A stretch of 64,000 bases of DNA, taken from positions 372,001 through 436,000 of the forward strand of contig NZ_BBIT01000005.1 of NCBI RefSeq assembly GCF_000730625.1, in the 5' to 3' direction. The position numbers were made by a program, and so were the translations under genes. Positions 52,321 to 60,641 of this stretch are shown one piece after another (position 1 is the stretch's first letter; the number at the start of each line of letters is the position of its first letter). This DNA comes from Pseudomonas oryzihabitans NBRC 102199 (GTDB lineage Bacteria > Pseudomonadota > Gammaproteobacteria > Pseudomonadales > Pseudomonadaceae). The notes beneath the pieces were generated by a model. That model did not search any database, was not told where the DNA came from, and saw only the letters and a program-made list of their open reading frames with translations.

Positions 52321-52923
52321 TCAGGCGAACTGCTCGGCGATCTGGCGTTCGGCGCTGGCCAGGGCCGCGCTCTTGGCTTCGTCGCCATAGGCCAGGCCTT
52401 CGGCATACACGGTCTGAACATCGGTGATGCCGAGAAAGCTCAAAACCAGCTTCAGATAGTCCGCATGGGCCAGTCCAGTCGGCTTGCCGGCATGGATGCC
52501 GCCCGCGGTAGCGACGATGATCGCCTTCTTGCCTTCACAGAGACCCACCGGACCGGCTTCGCTGTAGCGGAAGGTGGTGCCGGCCACAGTGATGCGGTCG
52601 ATCCAGGCCTTGAGCTGGGTCGGGATGGTGAAGTTGTACATGGGCGCGCCCAGTACCAGGACATCGGCGGCGAGGAATTCCTGCAGGGCGCGGGCGTTGC
52701 GCTCGGCTTCGTCGCGCTGTTCGGCGCTGCGCTGCTCGGCCGGGGTAGCGCCGGCGGTCAGGCTGGCGGCGGAGAAGTCGCCCAGGGCATCGTGGGCGAG
52801 GTCATGGTAGCTGACCTCCAGTCCGGGCGTAGCGGCCTCGAGGGCGGCGACTACCTTGGCGGTCAGGGCACGGGAGGCGGAATGATCACCGAGGATGCTG
52901 GAATCGATGTGCAAGAGTTTCAT
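52321..52923 (-). CDS. azoR: FMN-dependent NADH-azoreductase AzoR
   Basis: 200 residues. Flavodoxin-like fold: [17 protein letters not shown] at the N-terminus (FMN phosphate loop), [18 protein letters not shown] near 95-112 and TAGGIHAG near 142. Known: AzoR reduces azo dyes and quinones with NADH; a role in quinone or thiol stress defence is usual. It is divergent from a LysR gene, which probably regulates it. Confidence 0.93.
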   Translation of the reverse strand: MKLLHIDSSILGDHSASRALTAKVVAALEAATPGLEVSYHDLAHDALGDFSAASLTAGATPAEQRSAEQRDEAERNARALQEFLAADVLVLGAPMYNFTIPTQLKAWIDRITVAGTTFRYSEAGPVGLCEGKKAIIVATAGGIHAGKPTGLAHADYLKLVLSFLGITDVQTVYAEGLAYGDEAKSAALASAERQIAEQFA

Positions 52924-53034
52924 GTGCGGTAGTCCTGTAGGGTTCGACGCGATGAGCCCAGACTACCGATAAGACGATCGGCTGATTAGTCGCCTAGAAT
53001 GCGATGCTTCGTCCCATGGATAGGACAATCGTCC

Positions 53035-53943
53035 ATGCAAGACCTCAATGATCTCGCCTACTTCGCCAAGGTGGTGGAAGCCGGGGGCTTCGCCGCCGCC
53101 GGGCGGCTGCTGGGCATTCCCAAGTCGCGGCTGTCCCGACGGATCGCCGAGCTGGAGACGCGCCTGGGCGCGCGGCTGCTGCAACGCACCACCCGTACCC
53201 TGACCCTGACCACCCTCGGCGAGCGCTACCTGGTGCACTGCCAGGCGCTGCTGCGCGAGGCGGAGAGCGCCGCCGAGACGGCGGCCAGCCTGTCCAGCGA
53301 ACCGCGCGGCCCGCTGCGCGTGTCCTGCCCGGTGGCCCTGGCGCAGCAGTACCTGCCGGAGGTGGTGACGCAGTTCCTCGCGCGTTATCCCCAGGTGCAG
53401 CTGGACATGCTGCTGGTCAATCGGCGGGTGGACATCATCAACGAAGGGGTGGACGTCGCCCTGCGCGTGCGGGACCTCGCCGACGAGGAGCCGGGGCTGG
53501 TGGTGCGGCGGTTGCGTCAGGCCGCGGTGGTGCTGGTGGCGACTCCCGAATTGCTCGCCGGCCGGTCCCTGGATACACCGGAAGCCCTGCTGGGCCTGCC
53601 GCTGCTCGGCGCGCTCGAAGTGGATCGCAAGGTGCATCTGCGTCTGGTGGGCCCCCAGGGCGAACGGCGCGAACTGGTCCTGGAGGCCCGGTTGGGCATC
53701 GACGACTTCGGTGTCCGCAAGACCGCCGCCCTGGCCGGTCTCGGCTACACGGTGCTGCCGCTGATCTACTGCCAGGCCGAGCTGGCCGCAGGCCGCCTGC
53801 AGCGCCTGTTGCCGGACTGGTCCATCCCCGGCGGCCATCTGCAGGCCGCCTACGCCCACCGTCGCGGCCAACTGCCGGCCGTGCGAGCCTGGCTGGAGCA
53901 TCTGGAGGCCAGTCTCCAGACGCACGACGGGGCGCCGGTCTAG
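53035..53943 (+). CDS. LysR-family regulator, divergent from azoR
   Basis: 302 residues from ATG 53035 (MQDLNDLAYF). N-terminal winged helix: VVEAGGFAAAGRLLGIPKSR then LSRRIAELETRLGARLLQRT; effector domain from about 90. The gap to azoR holds dyads, including CGAT-N6-ATCG near 52967-52982 and ATAGGACAATCGTCCAT at 53019-53035. LysR proteins of this kind often control a divergent azoreductase or quinone reductase. Confidence 0.9.
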   Translation: MQDLNDLAYFAKVVEAGGFAAAGRLLGIPKSRLSRRIAELETRLGARLLQRTTRTLTLTTLGERYLVHCQALLREAESAAETAASLSSEPRGPLRVSCPVALAQQYLPEVVTQFLARYPQVQLDMLLVNRRVDIINEGVDVALRVRDLADEEPGLVVRRLRQAAVVLVATPELLAGRSLDTPEALLGLPLLGALEVDRKVHLRLVGPQGERRELVLEARLGIDDFGVRKTAALAGLGYTVLPLIYCQAELAAGRLQRLLPDWSIPGGHLQAAYAHRRGQLPAVRAWLEHLEASLQTHDGAPV

Positions 53944-53946
53944 CAT

Positions 53947-53962
53947 AGGACTGTCCAGTCCT
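53947..53962. promoter_or_regulatory. 16-bp perfect palindrome before toxin-antitoxin genes
   Basis: AGGACTGTCCAGTCCT, a perfect dyad just after the LysR stop and 115 bases before the antitoxin start. It could end the LysR transcript or act as an operator for the antitoxin. Confidence 0.4.
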
Positions 53963-54076
53963 TATTCGGTCTGTATTTGGTTCTCTGATGTGCCACTGGT
54001 AGTCTGATGGGCAATCTATTACTGCCTGGGTCATCTCCGTCGGGAAACCCGGGCATTCGGCCCAGGAGGACATCCG

Positions 54077-54325
54077 ATGAAAACCGAAACCATCAGCTAC
54101 TTGAAGCGCCATGCGGCCAATCTGGATCTCGACGAGCCCATGATCGTTACTCAGAACGGGGTACCGGCCTATGTCGTCGAGTCCTATGCGGAGCGCCAGC
54201 GCCGCGACGAGGCCATTGCCCTGGTCAAGTTGCTGGCCATGAGCTCGCGTGAGGATGACGAGGGACAGCATCAAACCGCTGCGCAGATCAAGGATCGCCT
54301 GGCTGGGCGTTTCTCAGGAGCGTGA
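54077..54325 (+). CDS. Antitoxin, Phd/YefM type
   Basis: 82 residues, with AGGAGG upstream. The N-terminal DNA-binding fold is visible: [17 protein letters not shown] then [18 protein letters not shown], the standard Phd/YefM pattern. A C-terminal toxin-binding helix ([11 protein letters not shown] onward) follows. Known: such antitoxins bind the toxin and repress their own promoter. The toxin gene starts immediately at the next base after its stop. Confidence 0.88.
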   Translation: MKTETISYLKRHAANLDLDEPMIVTQNGVPAYVVESYAERQRRDEAIALVKLLAMSSREDDEGQHQTAAQIKDRLAGRFSGA

Positions 54326-54661
54326 ATGAACGTGACGCTACGGTTTACCGAGTGCGCCACCCTGAGTTTGGAAGATCAGATCCATCATCTGGCCGATCAC
54401 ACCAGCCAGCAGAATGCGCTCGCCAGGGTTATCGGGTTGATCGAAGCCGTCGAGAGCCAGCTGCCAGCAGCGCCCCTGGCTTTTCCCGTCAGCCGCCAGG
54501 CCAGTGAATTGGGCGTACTGCATTACCGTGAATTCAATCATGACGGTTTCCGGGTCTTCTACGAGATCAAGGCTACGGAACAGGCGGTGGTCGTGCTGCT
54601 GGTACTCAGGCAGAAGCAGAGCGTGGAAAAGGCGCTGATCCGCTACTGCCTGTTGCGCTAG
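54326..54661 (+). CDS. Toxin, ParE/RelE family
   Basis: 111 residues. RelE/ParE fold: MNVTLRFTECATLSLEDQIHHL at the N-terminus, YREFNHDGFRVFYEI near 70-85, and VVVLLVLRQKQSVEKAL near the end. Known: family members cut mRNA at the ribosome (RelE) or inhibit gyrase (ParE); which applies here is not readable. Start ATG directly abuts the antitoxin stop (TGA-ATG). It converges with the LysE gene, overlapping its 3' end by 4 bases. Confidence 0.85.
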   Translation: MNVTLRFTECATLSLEDQIHHLADHTSQQNALARVIGLIEAVESQLPAAPLAFPVSRQASELGVLHYREFNHDGFRVFYEIKATEQAVVVLLVLRQKQSVEKALIRYCLLR

Positions 54662-55242
54662 ACCACCGTCGCCCAGGCCGAGGCGAGCAGCAGCGCCGCC
54701 ATCCCCAGGTTGAAGCCGCGCCAGGCGCGGGTCGATTTCAAACCATGCGCCGCGACCCGGCCGAGCAGGGCCCAGAGGCCCAGGCAGGGTACGGACACCA
54801 GCAGGAACACCAGGGCCAGCACCAGCACCTGGTGCCAGAGATCGGCACCGGGTTCGGCATAGACGGTCACCACCGCCAGCGCCATGCTCCAGCTCTTGGG
54901 GTTGAGCACCTGCAATCCGGCGGTGCCGCCGAAACCCAGGCGGGCACTGTCGTCCGCCACCGCGGGCGCCCCGGCGCGGGCCAGTTGCCAGGCCAGCCAG
55001 CTCAGCCAGAGCACCCCGGCCCAGGCCAGGGCGCGCTGCCAGTCGGGGTGTTGCGCCAGGGTCTGGCCGAGTCCGAAACCCACCACCAGCACCAGGGCCA
55101 CCGCGCCCAGGCTGCCGCCCAGCACCAGCGGCAGGCTGGCCCGGGCGCCATGGCGCGCGCTGTGGCCGAGGATGAGCACATTGGTCGGCCCCGGGGTGAT
55201 GGAGGCGACCAGGGCGAACAGCAGAAAGGGCAGCAGGGACAT
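54658..55242 (-). CDS. LysE-family amino-acid exporter
   Basis: 194 residues from ATG 55242, preceded by GGGAG; a reading to 55653 adds only out-of-family residues. Six hydrophobic segments. LysE/RhtB signature: SITPGPTNVLILGHSARHG near 13-32, and GLQVLNPKSWSMALAVV near 110-127. Known: exports amino acids or their analogues. An AraC gene lies just upstream on the same strand, 47 bases away, and may control it. Confidence 0.9.
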   Translation of the reverse strand: MSLLPFLLFALVASITPGPTNVLILGHSARHGARASLPLVLGGSLGAVALVLVVGFGLGQTLAQHPDWQRALAWAGVLWLSWLAWQLARAGAPAVADDSARLGFGGTAGLQVLNPKSWSMALAVVTVYAEPGADLWHQVLVLALVFLLVSVPCLGLWALLGRVAAHGLKSTRAWRGFNLGMAALLLASAWATVV

Positions 55243-55289
55243 GGAAGACTCCCGAGAGGACTGAGCCACCAGGGTCGCAAGCCTTGCCG

Positions 55290-56129
55290 CTAGCGGTCTG
55301 GAAGATTCGAGCAGCGCGCGCGATAGGCCGCCGGGGTCAGGCCATAGGCGCGGCGGAACCAGCGCCCCAGGTGACTCTGATCGGCGAAGCCCAGGGCGGC
55401 CGCGGTCTCCGCCGGCGACAGACCATCGGCCAGCAGGCGGCGTGCCCGCGCCAGCCGCAGCTGCACCAGATAGGCATGGGGCGCCAGGCCGAAGGCGGCC
55501 TTGAAGGCGCGAGTCAGGCGGAATCTGTCCACCCCGGCGGCCCGGGCCAGTTCTTCCAGGCCGATATCTTCGTGGTGATGGGCATGCAGGAAGTCCCGCG
55601 CGCGCAGGGCCACCTGGGGCAGCCGCGGATCGCCGGCCTGGGGCGCGCGCCATTGCAGTTGCGGCAGGAGGCGCAGCAGCAGGGCATCCAGCGCGCTCTG
55701 GCGGACGATGCGCAATTCCGGACGACTCAGGACCTCATGGGCCCAAGCCACGGCGCGATGCAGCTCGGCCTGTTCCACCAGGGTTCGGGCGAAGCCGGGT
55801 TCGCCCAGGGGCCGGCCGTCGCCATGCAAGCCCTGCAGCTCGCGCGCCAGCCACTGGGGATCGAGATAGAGCATGGAATAGGTGAAGCCCTCGGCCTCCG
55901 GCGCCTGGCCATCGTGCAGTTCGCCGGGCTCGAGCAGAAAGACCTGGCCGGGGGTGCTCAGGTGGCGCTGGCCGCGACAGTGGAATTGCTGCAGGCCCTG
56001 CTCGGTGTAGCCCACCAGATAGGCGTCGTGCCAGTGCGGGTCATAGGCATGGCCCTCGAAATGGGCGCGCAGGGTCTCGATGCCGGTCTCGGCGTCCTGC
56101 TGCAGCTGGATCCAGTGATCGTCGGCCAT
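55290..56129 (-). CDS. AraC-family regulator
   Basis: 279 residues. An N-terminal cupin-like ligand domain is visible (HWHDAYLVGYTEQGLQQF, LLEPGELHDGQ), then two C-terminal helix-turn-helix units (IGLEELARAAGVDRFRLTR and PAETAAALGFADQSHLGRWF). Known: such regulators often control a neighbouring LysE-type exporter. The last codons overlap a 22-base direct repeat whose other copy lies just upstream of this gene. Confidence 0.92.
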   Translation of the reverse strand: MADDHWIQLQQDAETGIETLRAHFEGHAYDPHWHDAYLVGYTEQGLQQFHCRGQRHLSTPGQVFLLEPGELHDGQAPEAEGFTYSMLYLDPQWLARELQGLHGDGRPLGEPGFARTLVEQAELHRAVAWAHEVLSRPELRIVRQSALDALLLRLLPQLQWRAPQAGDPRLPQVALRARDFLHAHHHEDIGLEELARAAGVDRFRLTRAFKAAFGLAPHAYLVQLRLARARRLLADGLSPAETAAALGFADQSHLGRWFRRAYGLTPAAYRARCSNLPDR

Positions 56130-56180
56130 GGCGAGAGAAGGGGGCTTTCGGGCCTTTCAGTCTAGTTACTGACCTGATGT

Positions 56181-56202
56181 CGGTCTGGAAGATTCGTGCA
56201 GC
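56181..56202. repeat. Direct repeat flanking the AraC gene
   Basis: CGGTCTGGAAGATTCG-T-GCAGC here; the other copy, CGGTCTGGAAGATTCG-A-GCAGC, is at 55294-55315 inside the 3' end of the AraC gene. 20 or 21 of 22 bases match, same orientation, 887 bases apart. This copy sits just past the stop of the next LysR gene. Confidence 0.7.
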
Positions 56203-56203
56203 C

Positions 56204-57100
56204 CTAGCGTCCCAACCGCGCGGGCAGCTCCCGTGCCAGGTGGCGGATCAGTTCCGACAATCGGCGCGGCACGTGGCGCTGCTGGCGGTGCACCGCATAG
56301 ATGGCCGCCGCCGATGCCTCGTGATCGGTCAGCAGCGGCACCAGGGCGCCGCTGGCGATCAGCTCGGCCACGTCCCATTCCGATCTCAGGATCAGCCCGT
56401 GGCCCTCCAGCGCCAGACGCACCACCACCTCGCCATCGTTGCTGCTCAGGCTGCCGCGGACCTTCTGGGCGAAATGCTGGCCGCCCTTGGTGAAGCGCCA
56501 GACGGCGTAGTCGCCGGCGTCCTGGCGCAGCACCAGGCAGTTGTGGTGCGCCAGGTCGGCCACGCTTTCCGGCACGCCGGCCCGGGCCAGGTAGCTGGGG
56601 GCGGCGCAGAGCAGGCGGCGGTTGTCCAGCAGGCGATGGGCGATGACCCGGGCGTCCGGCGGCTCGCCGACGCGGATGTCCAGGTCGAAGGGGCCGTCCA
56701 GCAGATTCACCGGATGACTGGAAAGGTGCAGGTTGAGCTCCAGCTCGGGATGACGGCGGGCGAAGTCCGACAGCAACGGCGCCAAGTGGCGGCGGCCGAA
56801 GCCAAAGGTGGCGTTGAGATTGAGCGTGCCACTCAGGGGCGCATCGGGTCGGCCAACCGCGGCCTCGAGATCCTCCAGCTGAGTCAGCAGCGGACGGGCG
56901 CCTTCCAGATAGCGCAGGCCTTCCGGGGTCAGGTCCAGGCGTCGCGTGGTGCGGCGGATCAGCTGCACGCCCAGCCGGCGCTCCAGGGCGGTGAGTCTCT
57001 TGCTGACGGCCGCCAGCGACAGGCCCAGTTCCCGGGCGGCGGCGGTCAGGCTGGGGTGGCCAGCCAGGCGGACAAAGAAGGCGAGGTCATCGGCGGACAA
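56204..57100 (-). CDS. dmlR: LysR-family regulator, divergent from dmlA-type gene
   Basis: 298 residues from TTG 57100 (reads MSADDLAFF); I see no ATG or GTG in a better place. Winged helix with LAGHPSLTAAARELGLSLAA then VSKRLTALERRLGVQLIRRT; effector domain from about 88. Known: DmlR-like LysR proteins activate an adjacent D-malate/tartrate dehydrogenase gene, which here starts 105 bases away on the other strand. The match to that role is positional. Confidence 0.82.
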   Translation of the reverse strand: MSADDLAFFVRLAGHPSLTAAARELGLSLAAVSKRLTALERRLGVQLIRRTTRRLDLTPEGLRYLEGARPLLTQLEDLEAAVGRPDAPLSGTLNLNATFGFGRRHLAPLLSDFARRHPELELNLHLSSHPVNLLDGPFDLDIRVGEPPDARVIAHRLLDNRRLLCAAPSYLARAGVPESVADLAHHNCLVLRQDAGDYAVWRFTKGGQHFAQKVRGSLSSNDGEVVVRLALEGHGLILRSEWDVAELIASGALVPLLTDHEASAAAIYAVHRQQRHVPRRLSELIRHLARELPARLGR

Positions 57101-57205
57101 GATTCTTGATCCCAGGTTAAGAATGGCTTTCCCTGTGGCGGGATTGTACGCCCCTGGCGCAGGACTACACTGGGTCCATCTCACCCAGACTGCCGGAGAA
57201 CGTCC

Positions 57206-58291
57206 ATGCAAGCGTCCAAGCCCCACAAGATCGCGGTCATCGCCGGAGACGGCATCGGCAAGGAAGTCATGCCCGAAGGCATCCGCGTGCTGGACGCCGC
57301 CGCCCGCCGCTTCGGACTCTCGCTGCAGTGGGACCACTTCGACTTCGCCAGCGCCGAGTACTACCAGGCCCATGGCAAGATGCTGCCGGACGACTGGTTC
57401 GAGACCCTCAAGGACTACGACGCCCTCTATTTCGGCGCCGTCGGTTGGCCGGACGTGGTACCCGACCACATTTCCCTCTGGGGCTCGCTGCTGCAATTTC
57501 GCCGCCGCTTCGACCAGTACGTCAACCTGCGGCCCTGCCGGCTGATGCCCGGGGTCAAGGCGCCCCTGGCCAATCGTCAGCCGGGCGACATCGACTTCTA
57601 TGTGGTGCGCGAGAACACCGAAGGGGAGTATTCCAGCGTCGGCGGCATCATGTTCGAGGGCACCGAACGCGAGGTGGTGATCCAGGAAACGGTGATGACC
57701 CGTCACGGCACCGACCGCATCCTCAAGTTCGCCTTCGACCTGGCCCAGCAGCGGCCGCGCCAGAAGCTGACCTCTGCCACCAAATCCAACGGCATCGCCA
57801 TCACCATGCCCTGGTGGGACAAGCGCGTGGAAGAGATGGGCAAGGCCTATCCGGACGTGGCGGTGGACAAGTTCCACATCGACATCCTCACCGCCAACTT
57901 CGTCCTGCACCCGGACTGGTTCGACGTGGTGGTGGCCAGCAACCTGTTCGGCGACATCCTCTCCGACCTGGGCCCGGCCTGTACCGGCACCATCGGCATC
58001 GCGCCCTCGGCCAACATCAATCCGGAACGCACCTTCCCCAGCCTGTTCGAGCCGGTACACGGCTCGGCGCCGGACATCGCCGGGCGGGGCATCGCCAATC
58101 CCATCGGCCAGATCTGGTGCGGCGCCATGATGCTGGAGCACCTCGGCCATGCCGACGCCGGCGCTGCCGTGGTGGCGGCCATCGAGGCGGTGCTGCGCCA
58201 GGGGCCCGAGCAGGCACCCCTGACCCGCGACCTCGGCGGTCAGGGCACCACCGAAAGCCTGGGGCAGGCCATCGCCGCGGCCCTGGCCTGA
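57206..58291 (+). CDS. dmlA: Tartrate/D-malate dehydrogenase (decarboxylating)
   Basis: 361 residues. Isocitrate/isopropylmalate dehydrogenase fold: GDGIGKEVMPEG near 14-25, LWGSLLQFRRRFDQYVNLRP near 90-110, VRENTEGEYSS near 134, and the metal-binding SNLFGDILSDLG near 250. The GAVGWPDVVPDH loop fits the TtuC/DmlA group. Known: oxidises tartrate, D-malate or related 2-hydroxyacids with NAD. The next gene starts 2 bases after its stop, so they form one operon under the divergent LysR regulator. Confidence 0.92.
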   Translation: MQASKPHKIAVIAGDGIGKEVMPEGIRVLDAAARRFGLSLQWDHFDFASAEYYQAHGKMLPDDWFETLKDYDALYFGAVGWPDVVPDHISLWGSLLQFRRRFDQYVNLRPCRLMPGVKAPLANRQPGDIDFYVVRENTEGEYSSVGGIMFEGTEREVVIQETVMTRHGTDRILKFAFDLAQQRPRQKLTSATKSNGIAITMPWWDKRVEEMGKAYPDVAVDKFHIDILTANFVLHPDWFDVVVASNLFGDILSDLGPACTGTIGIAPSANINPERTFPSLFEPVHGSAPDIAGRGIANPIGQIWCGAMMLEHLGHADAGAAVVAAIEAVLRQGPEQAPLTRDLGGQGTTESLGQAIAAALA

Positions 58292-58292
58292 A

Positions 58293-59171
58293 ATGGACGG
58301 CCTCTTCGCGGGATTCGAACAGCGGCAGCTGAGCGTCAACGGCGTCGAGCTCAATTGCCGCGTCGGCGGTCAGGGCCCGGCGCTGCTGCTGCTCCACGGT
58401 CATCCGCAGACACTTGTCATGTGGCACAAGGTAGCGCCGCGTCTGGCCGAGCGCTTCACCCTGGTGGCCGCCGATCTGCGCGGCTATGGCGACAGCGCCA
58501 AGCCGGAGGCGGGTGCCGAGGCGTACAGCAAGCGTACCCTGGCGCGGGACAACGTCGAGCTGATGCGCCGGCTGGGCCATGAGCGCTTCGCCGTGCTGGC
58601 CCACGACCGCGGCGCCCGGGTCGCCCATCGCCTGGCGCTGGATCATCCCGCGGCGGTGGAGCGGCTGCTGCTGCTGGATATCGCGCCGACCCTGGCCATG
58701 TATCGGCAGACCGATGAGGCCTTCGCCCGCGCCTACTGGCACTGGTTCTTTCTGATCCGCCCGGCGCCGCTGCCGGAGCGGTTGATCGAAGCCGATCCGG
58801 AAGGCTATCTCAAGGGCGTGATGGGTACCCGCAGCGCTGGCCTGGCGCCCTTTCCGCCGGAGGTGCTGGCCGAATACCTGCGCTGCCTGAGCCTGCCCGG
58901 CACTGCCCGTGGTATCTGCGAGGACTATCGCGCCAGCGCCGGGATCGACCTGGCGCATGACCAGGCCGATCTGGATGCCGGGCGCCGGCTGGAATTGCCG
59001 TTACGCATACTCTGGGGTGCGGAAGGCACCGTGGGGCGCTGCTTCGATCCCCTCGCCGAATGGCGCCAGGTGGCCACCCAGGTCAGCGGCCGCGCCTTGC
59101 CGGGCGGGCATTACCTGGCGGAAGAGCTACCGGATCTGGTGGTAGAGGAGGCCCTGGCCTTCTTTGGTTGA
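58293..59171 (+). CDS. Haloacetate-dehalogenase-like alpha/beta hydrolase
   Basis: 292 residues. Fluoroacetate-dehalogenase residues are all in place: D105-R106-x2-R109 (HDRGAR), H150-W151 (YWHWFF), Y212 (EDYRAS) and H273 (GGHYLAEE). An oxyanion-type HGHPQT is near 35. Known: enzymes with this set cleave carbon-halogen bonds of haloacetates to give glycolate, though some related hydrolases act on other esters. Its start is 2 bases after dmlA, which suggests co-expression with the 2-hydroxyacid dehydrogenase. Confidence 0.82.
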   Translation: MDGLFAGFEQRQLSVNGVELNCRVGGQGPALLLLHGHPQTLVMWHKVAPRLAERFTLVAADLRGYGDSAKPEAGAEAYSKRTLARDNVELMRRLGHERFAVLAHDRGARVAHRLALDHPAAVERLLLLDIAPTLAMYRQTDEAFARAYWHWFFLIRPAPLPERLIEADPEGYLKGVMGTRSAGLAPFPPEVLAEYLRCLSLPGTARGICEDYRASAGIDLAHDQADLDAGRRLELPLRILWGAEGTVGRCFDPLAEWRQVATQVSGRALPGGHYLAEELPDLVVEEALAFFG

Positions 59172-59245
59172 CGCGGTGACTGCAAAGGAGTGTTGCATCA
59201 TCTGGCTGTAACAAAGTGTGACGTTATCGAGGTCGAGCGGGTCTA

Positions 59246-59265
59246 TTCGTGAAATTTTCGTGAAA
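59246..59265 (+). promoter_or_regulatory. Direct repeat before the PAP2 gene
   Basis: TTCGTGAAA occurs at 59246-59254 and 59257-59265, exactly 11 bases apart, 11 bases before the gene start. One-turn direct repeats like this are typical of OmpR-family response-regulator sites; which regulator is unknown. Confidence 0.5.
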
Positions 59266-59275
59266 AGAGACCTCG

Positions 59276-60067
59276 ATGAACGCTCCACTCTTCGCTTCCA
59301 CCTGGCAGTGGCGCCGCCTGGCGCTGTGCCAGGGACTGGCTCTGGGCCTGTTGCTGCTCTGGCTGATTCCGGGTGTGCGCAGCCAGCTGCTGGCCTTCGA
59401 CGCCGGGTTGTTCCATGCCCTCAACGCGCCCCTGGCCCAGTCCACCGCCTGGCTCTACCTCTGGACCTTCTTCAGCCTGAGACCGGTGGATGCCCTCGTT
59501 GGCCTGGTGCTGCTGGCGCTCCTGGTCCGTGGCGGCTGGGCCTATCCGGCCCGGCAGGTGCGCCCGGCGCTGGCGGCCTTCATCGGCCTGCTGGTGATCC
59601 TGCTGATCGTGCGAACGCTGTTGACCAAGGGCATCGAAGCCTGGGGTTTGCAGCATTCCAGTCCGTCCGATGTGCTCTCGGGCGCCTATCTGCTCAGCGA
59701 TCGCTTTCCCGGACTGGAGCACGGCTGGGAATTGAAGGACAGATCCGGCGCCAGCTTTCCCGGCGACCATGCCTCGGTGCTGCTGCTCTGGGCGCTGTTC
59801 ATGGCGCATTTCACCCGCGGCGGACGCCGGTTGATGGTGGCCGCGCTGGCCGTGCTGTTCATGCTGCCGCGCCTGGTGGCCGGCGCCCACTGGGGCTCGG
59901 ATGACTATATCGGCGGTCTGGCGCTAGCCCTGGCCGTCATCAGCCTGGGCCTGCATACGCCGCTGGCGGCCGTCTTCGCCCGCCAGGGTGAGCGCCTGCT
60001 GACGCCGCCGTTGCGGAGTCTGGGCCGGTTGCCGCTGCTGGGTCGGCTGAGTCTGCTGCGGCCCTAG
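59276..60067 (+). CDS. PAP2-family membrane phosphatase
   Basis: 263 residues, about six hydrophobic segments. The three phosphatase motifs are recognisable: KDRSGASFPGDHAS (motif 2, near 157-170) with K and R preceding, and VAGAHWGSDDYIGG (motif 3, near 201-215). Known: PAP2 enzymes at the inner membrane act on phosphatidylglycerol-phosphate, undecaprenyl-diphosphate or lipid A; those near two-component-type operators often modify lipid A. A direct repeat lies in the 5' region. Substrate not readable. Confidence 0.85.
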   Translation: MNAPLFASTWQWRRLALCQGLALGLLLLWLIPGVRSQLLAFDAGLFHALNAPLAQSTAWLYLWTFFSLRPVDALVGLVLLALLVRGGWAYPARQVRPALAAFIGLLVILLIVRTLLTKGIEAWGLQHSSPSDVLSGAYLLSDRFPGLEHGWELKDRSGASFPGDHASVLLLWALFMAHFTRGGRRLMVAALAVLFMLPRLVAGAHWGSDDYIGGLALALAVISLGLHTPLAAVFARQGERLLTPPLRSLGRLPLLGRLSLLRP

Positions 60068-60073
60068 CGCCTG

Positions 60074-60325
60074 CTAGCCGCGTGGCTGGGCCAGGGCTGG
60101 CAGCAATTGCTGGTCGATGGCCTGGCGCACCGCCGGCAGCAGCGCCGCGCTGCCGGACAGCAATTCCTGGATCAACTGCCGCAAGGCCTGGGCGCGCTCC
60201 TGGTTGAGTCCCGTCACCGCCTGGCGGCAGGCCTCGTCCGCGGTGGCCGCGGGCGTTACGTTGAAACCCAGCGCACGCAGGCGGTCGCGGAAGTCGTCCT
60301 GGTCGATCAAGTCGGCGATCATCAT
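60074..60325 (-). CDS. Small protein of unknown function
   Basis: 83 residues from ATG 60325 (GGAGAGGG upstream). Helical, no membrane segment or signal peptide. N-terminal segment IADLIDQDDFRDRLRALGFN, then a second helix rich in Gln, Ala and Leu. No domain recognised. It converges with the PAP2 gene, 6 bases apart. The compact size and good ribosome-binding site support coding. Confidence 0.6.
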   Translation of the reverse strand: MMIADLIDQDDFRDRLRALGFNVTPAATADEACRQAVTGLNQERAQALRQLIQELLSGSAALLPAVRQAIDQQLLPALAQPRG

Positions 60326-60513
60326 GGTGCTGCCCTCTCCGGTGGAATGCCTGGATTCTCCCATCGGCGTCGCAGACGGCAAGCCGGGCTGGCGTCGCCG
60401 CATAGCCGGATGTCGTTTTTGGAAAGCACCGCGCCCGCCAGCCAGGCAATGTAGGTTTATTACGACGTCATGCCCGGACAATCTGCCGCAGGGTCAAGAG
60501 CGACGTTCGCGGT

Positions 60514-60641
60514 TAGAATGGCGCCTATCAACGACATTTTCCGGTTGTTCGCCACCAGAGCCGAGCAACCCCCGGTTACACACTGAGGCCCATCAGGGCG
60601 TTTGAACCTCTTCCGTCTCCAGCGGTTGAGGTTTTTTTTTG
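60514..60641 (+). ncRNA. Candidate small RNA or leader antisense to a hydrolase gene
   Basis: A possible -10 (TAGAAT, 60514-60519) is followed by structure and a strong intrinsic terminator on the plus strand: AACCTC-TT-CCG with CGG-TT-GAGGTT (60605-60633), then nine T. Upstream, GAGG at 60585-60588 could pair alternatively with CCTC of that stem, and GCCC/GGGC forms another hairpin. A 22-codon frame (MAPINDIFRLF onward, stop just before the hairpins) is present. The 3' part is antisense to the end of the hydrolase gene at 60593. No -35 is clear. Confidence 0.5.

Noticed and set aside
54658-55653. Long reading of the LysE gene
   Set aside because: The first 137 codons are Arg/Pro/Gly-rich shadow of the AraC gene; ATG 55242 has a good ribosome-binding site.
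56204-58354. 716-codon minus-strand frame
   Set aside because: Only the part to 57100 encodes a LysR protein; the rest is antisense to dmlA.
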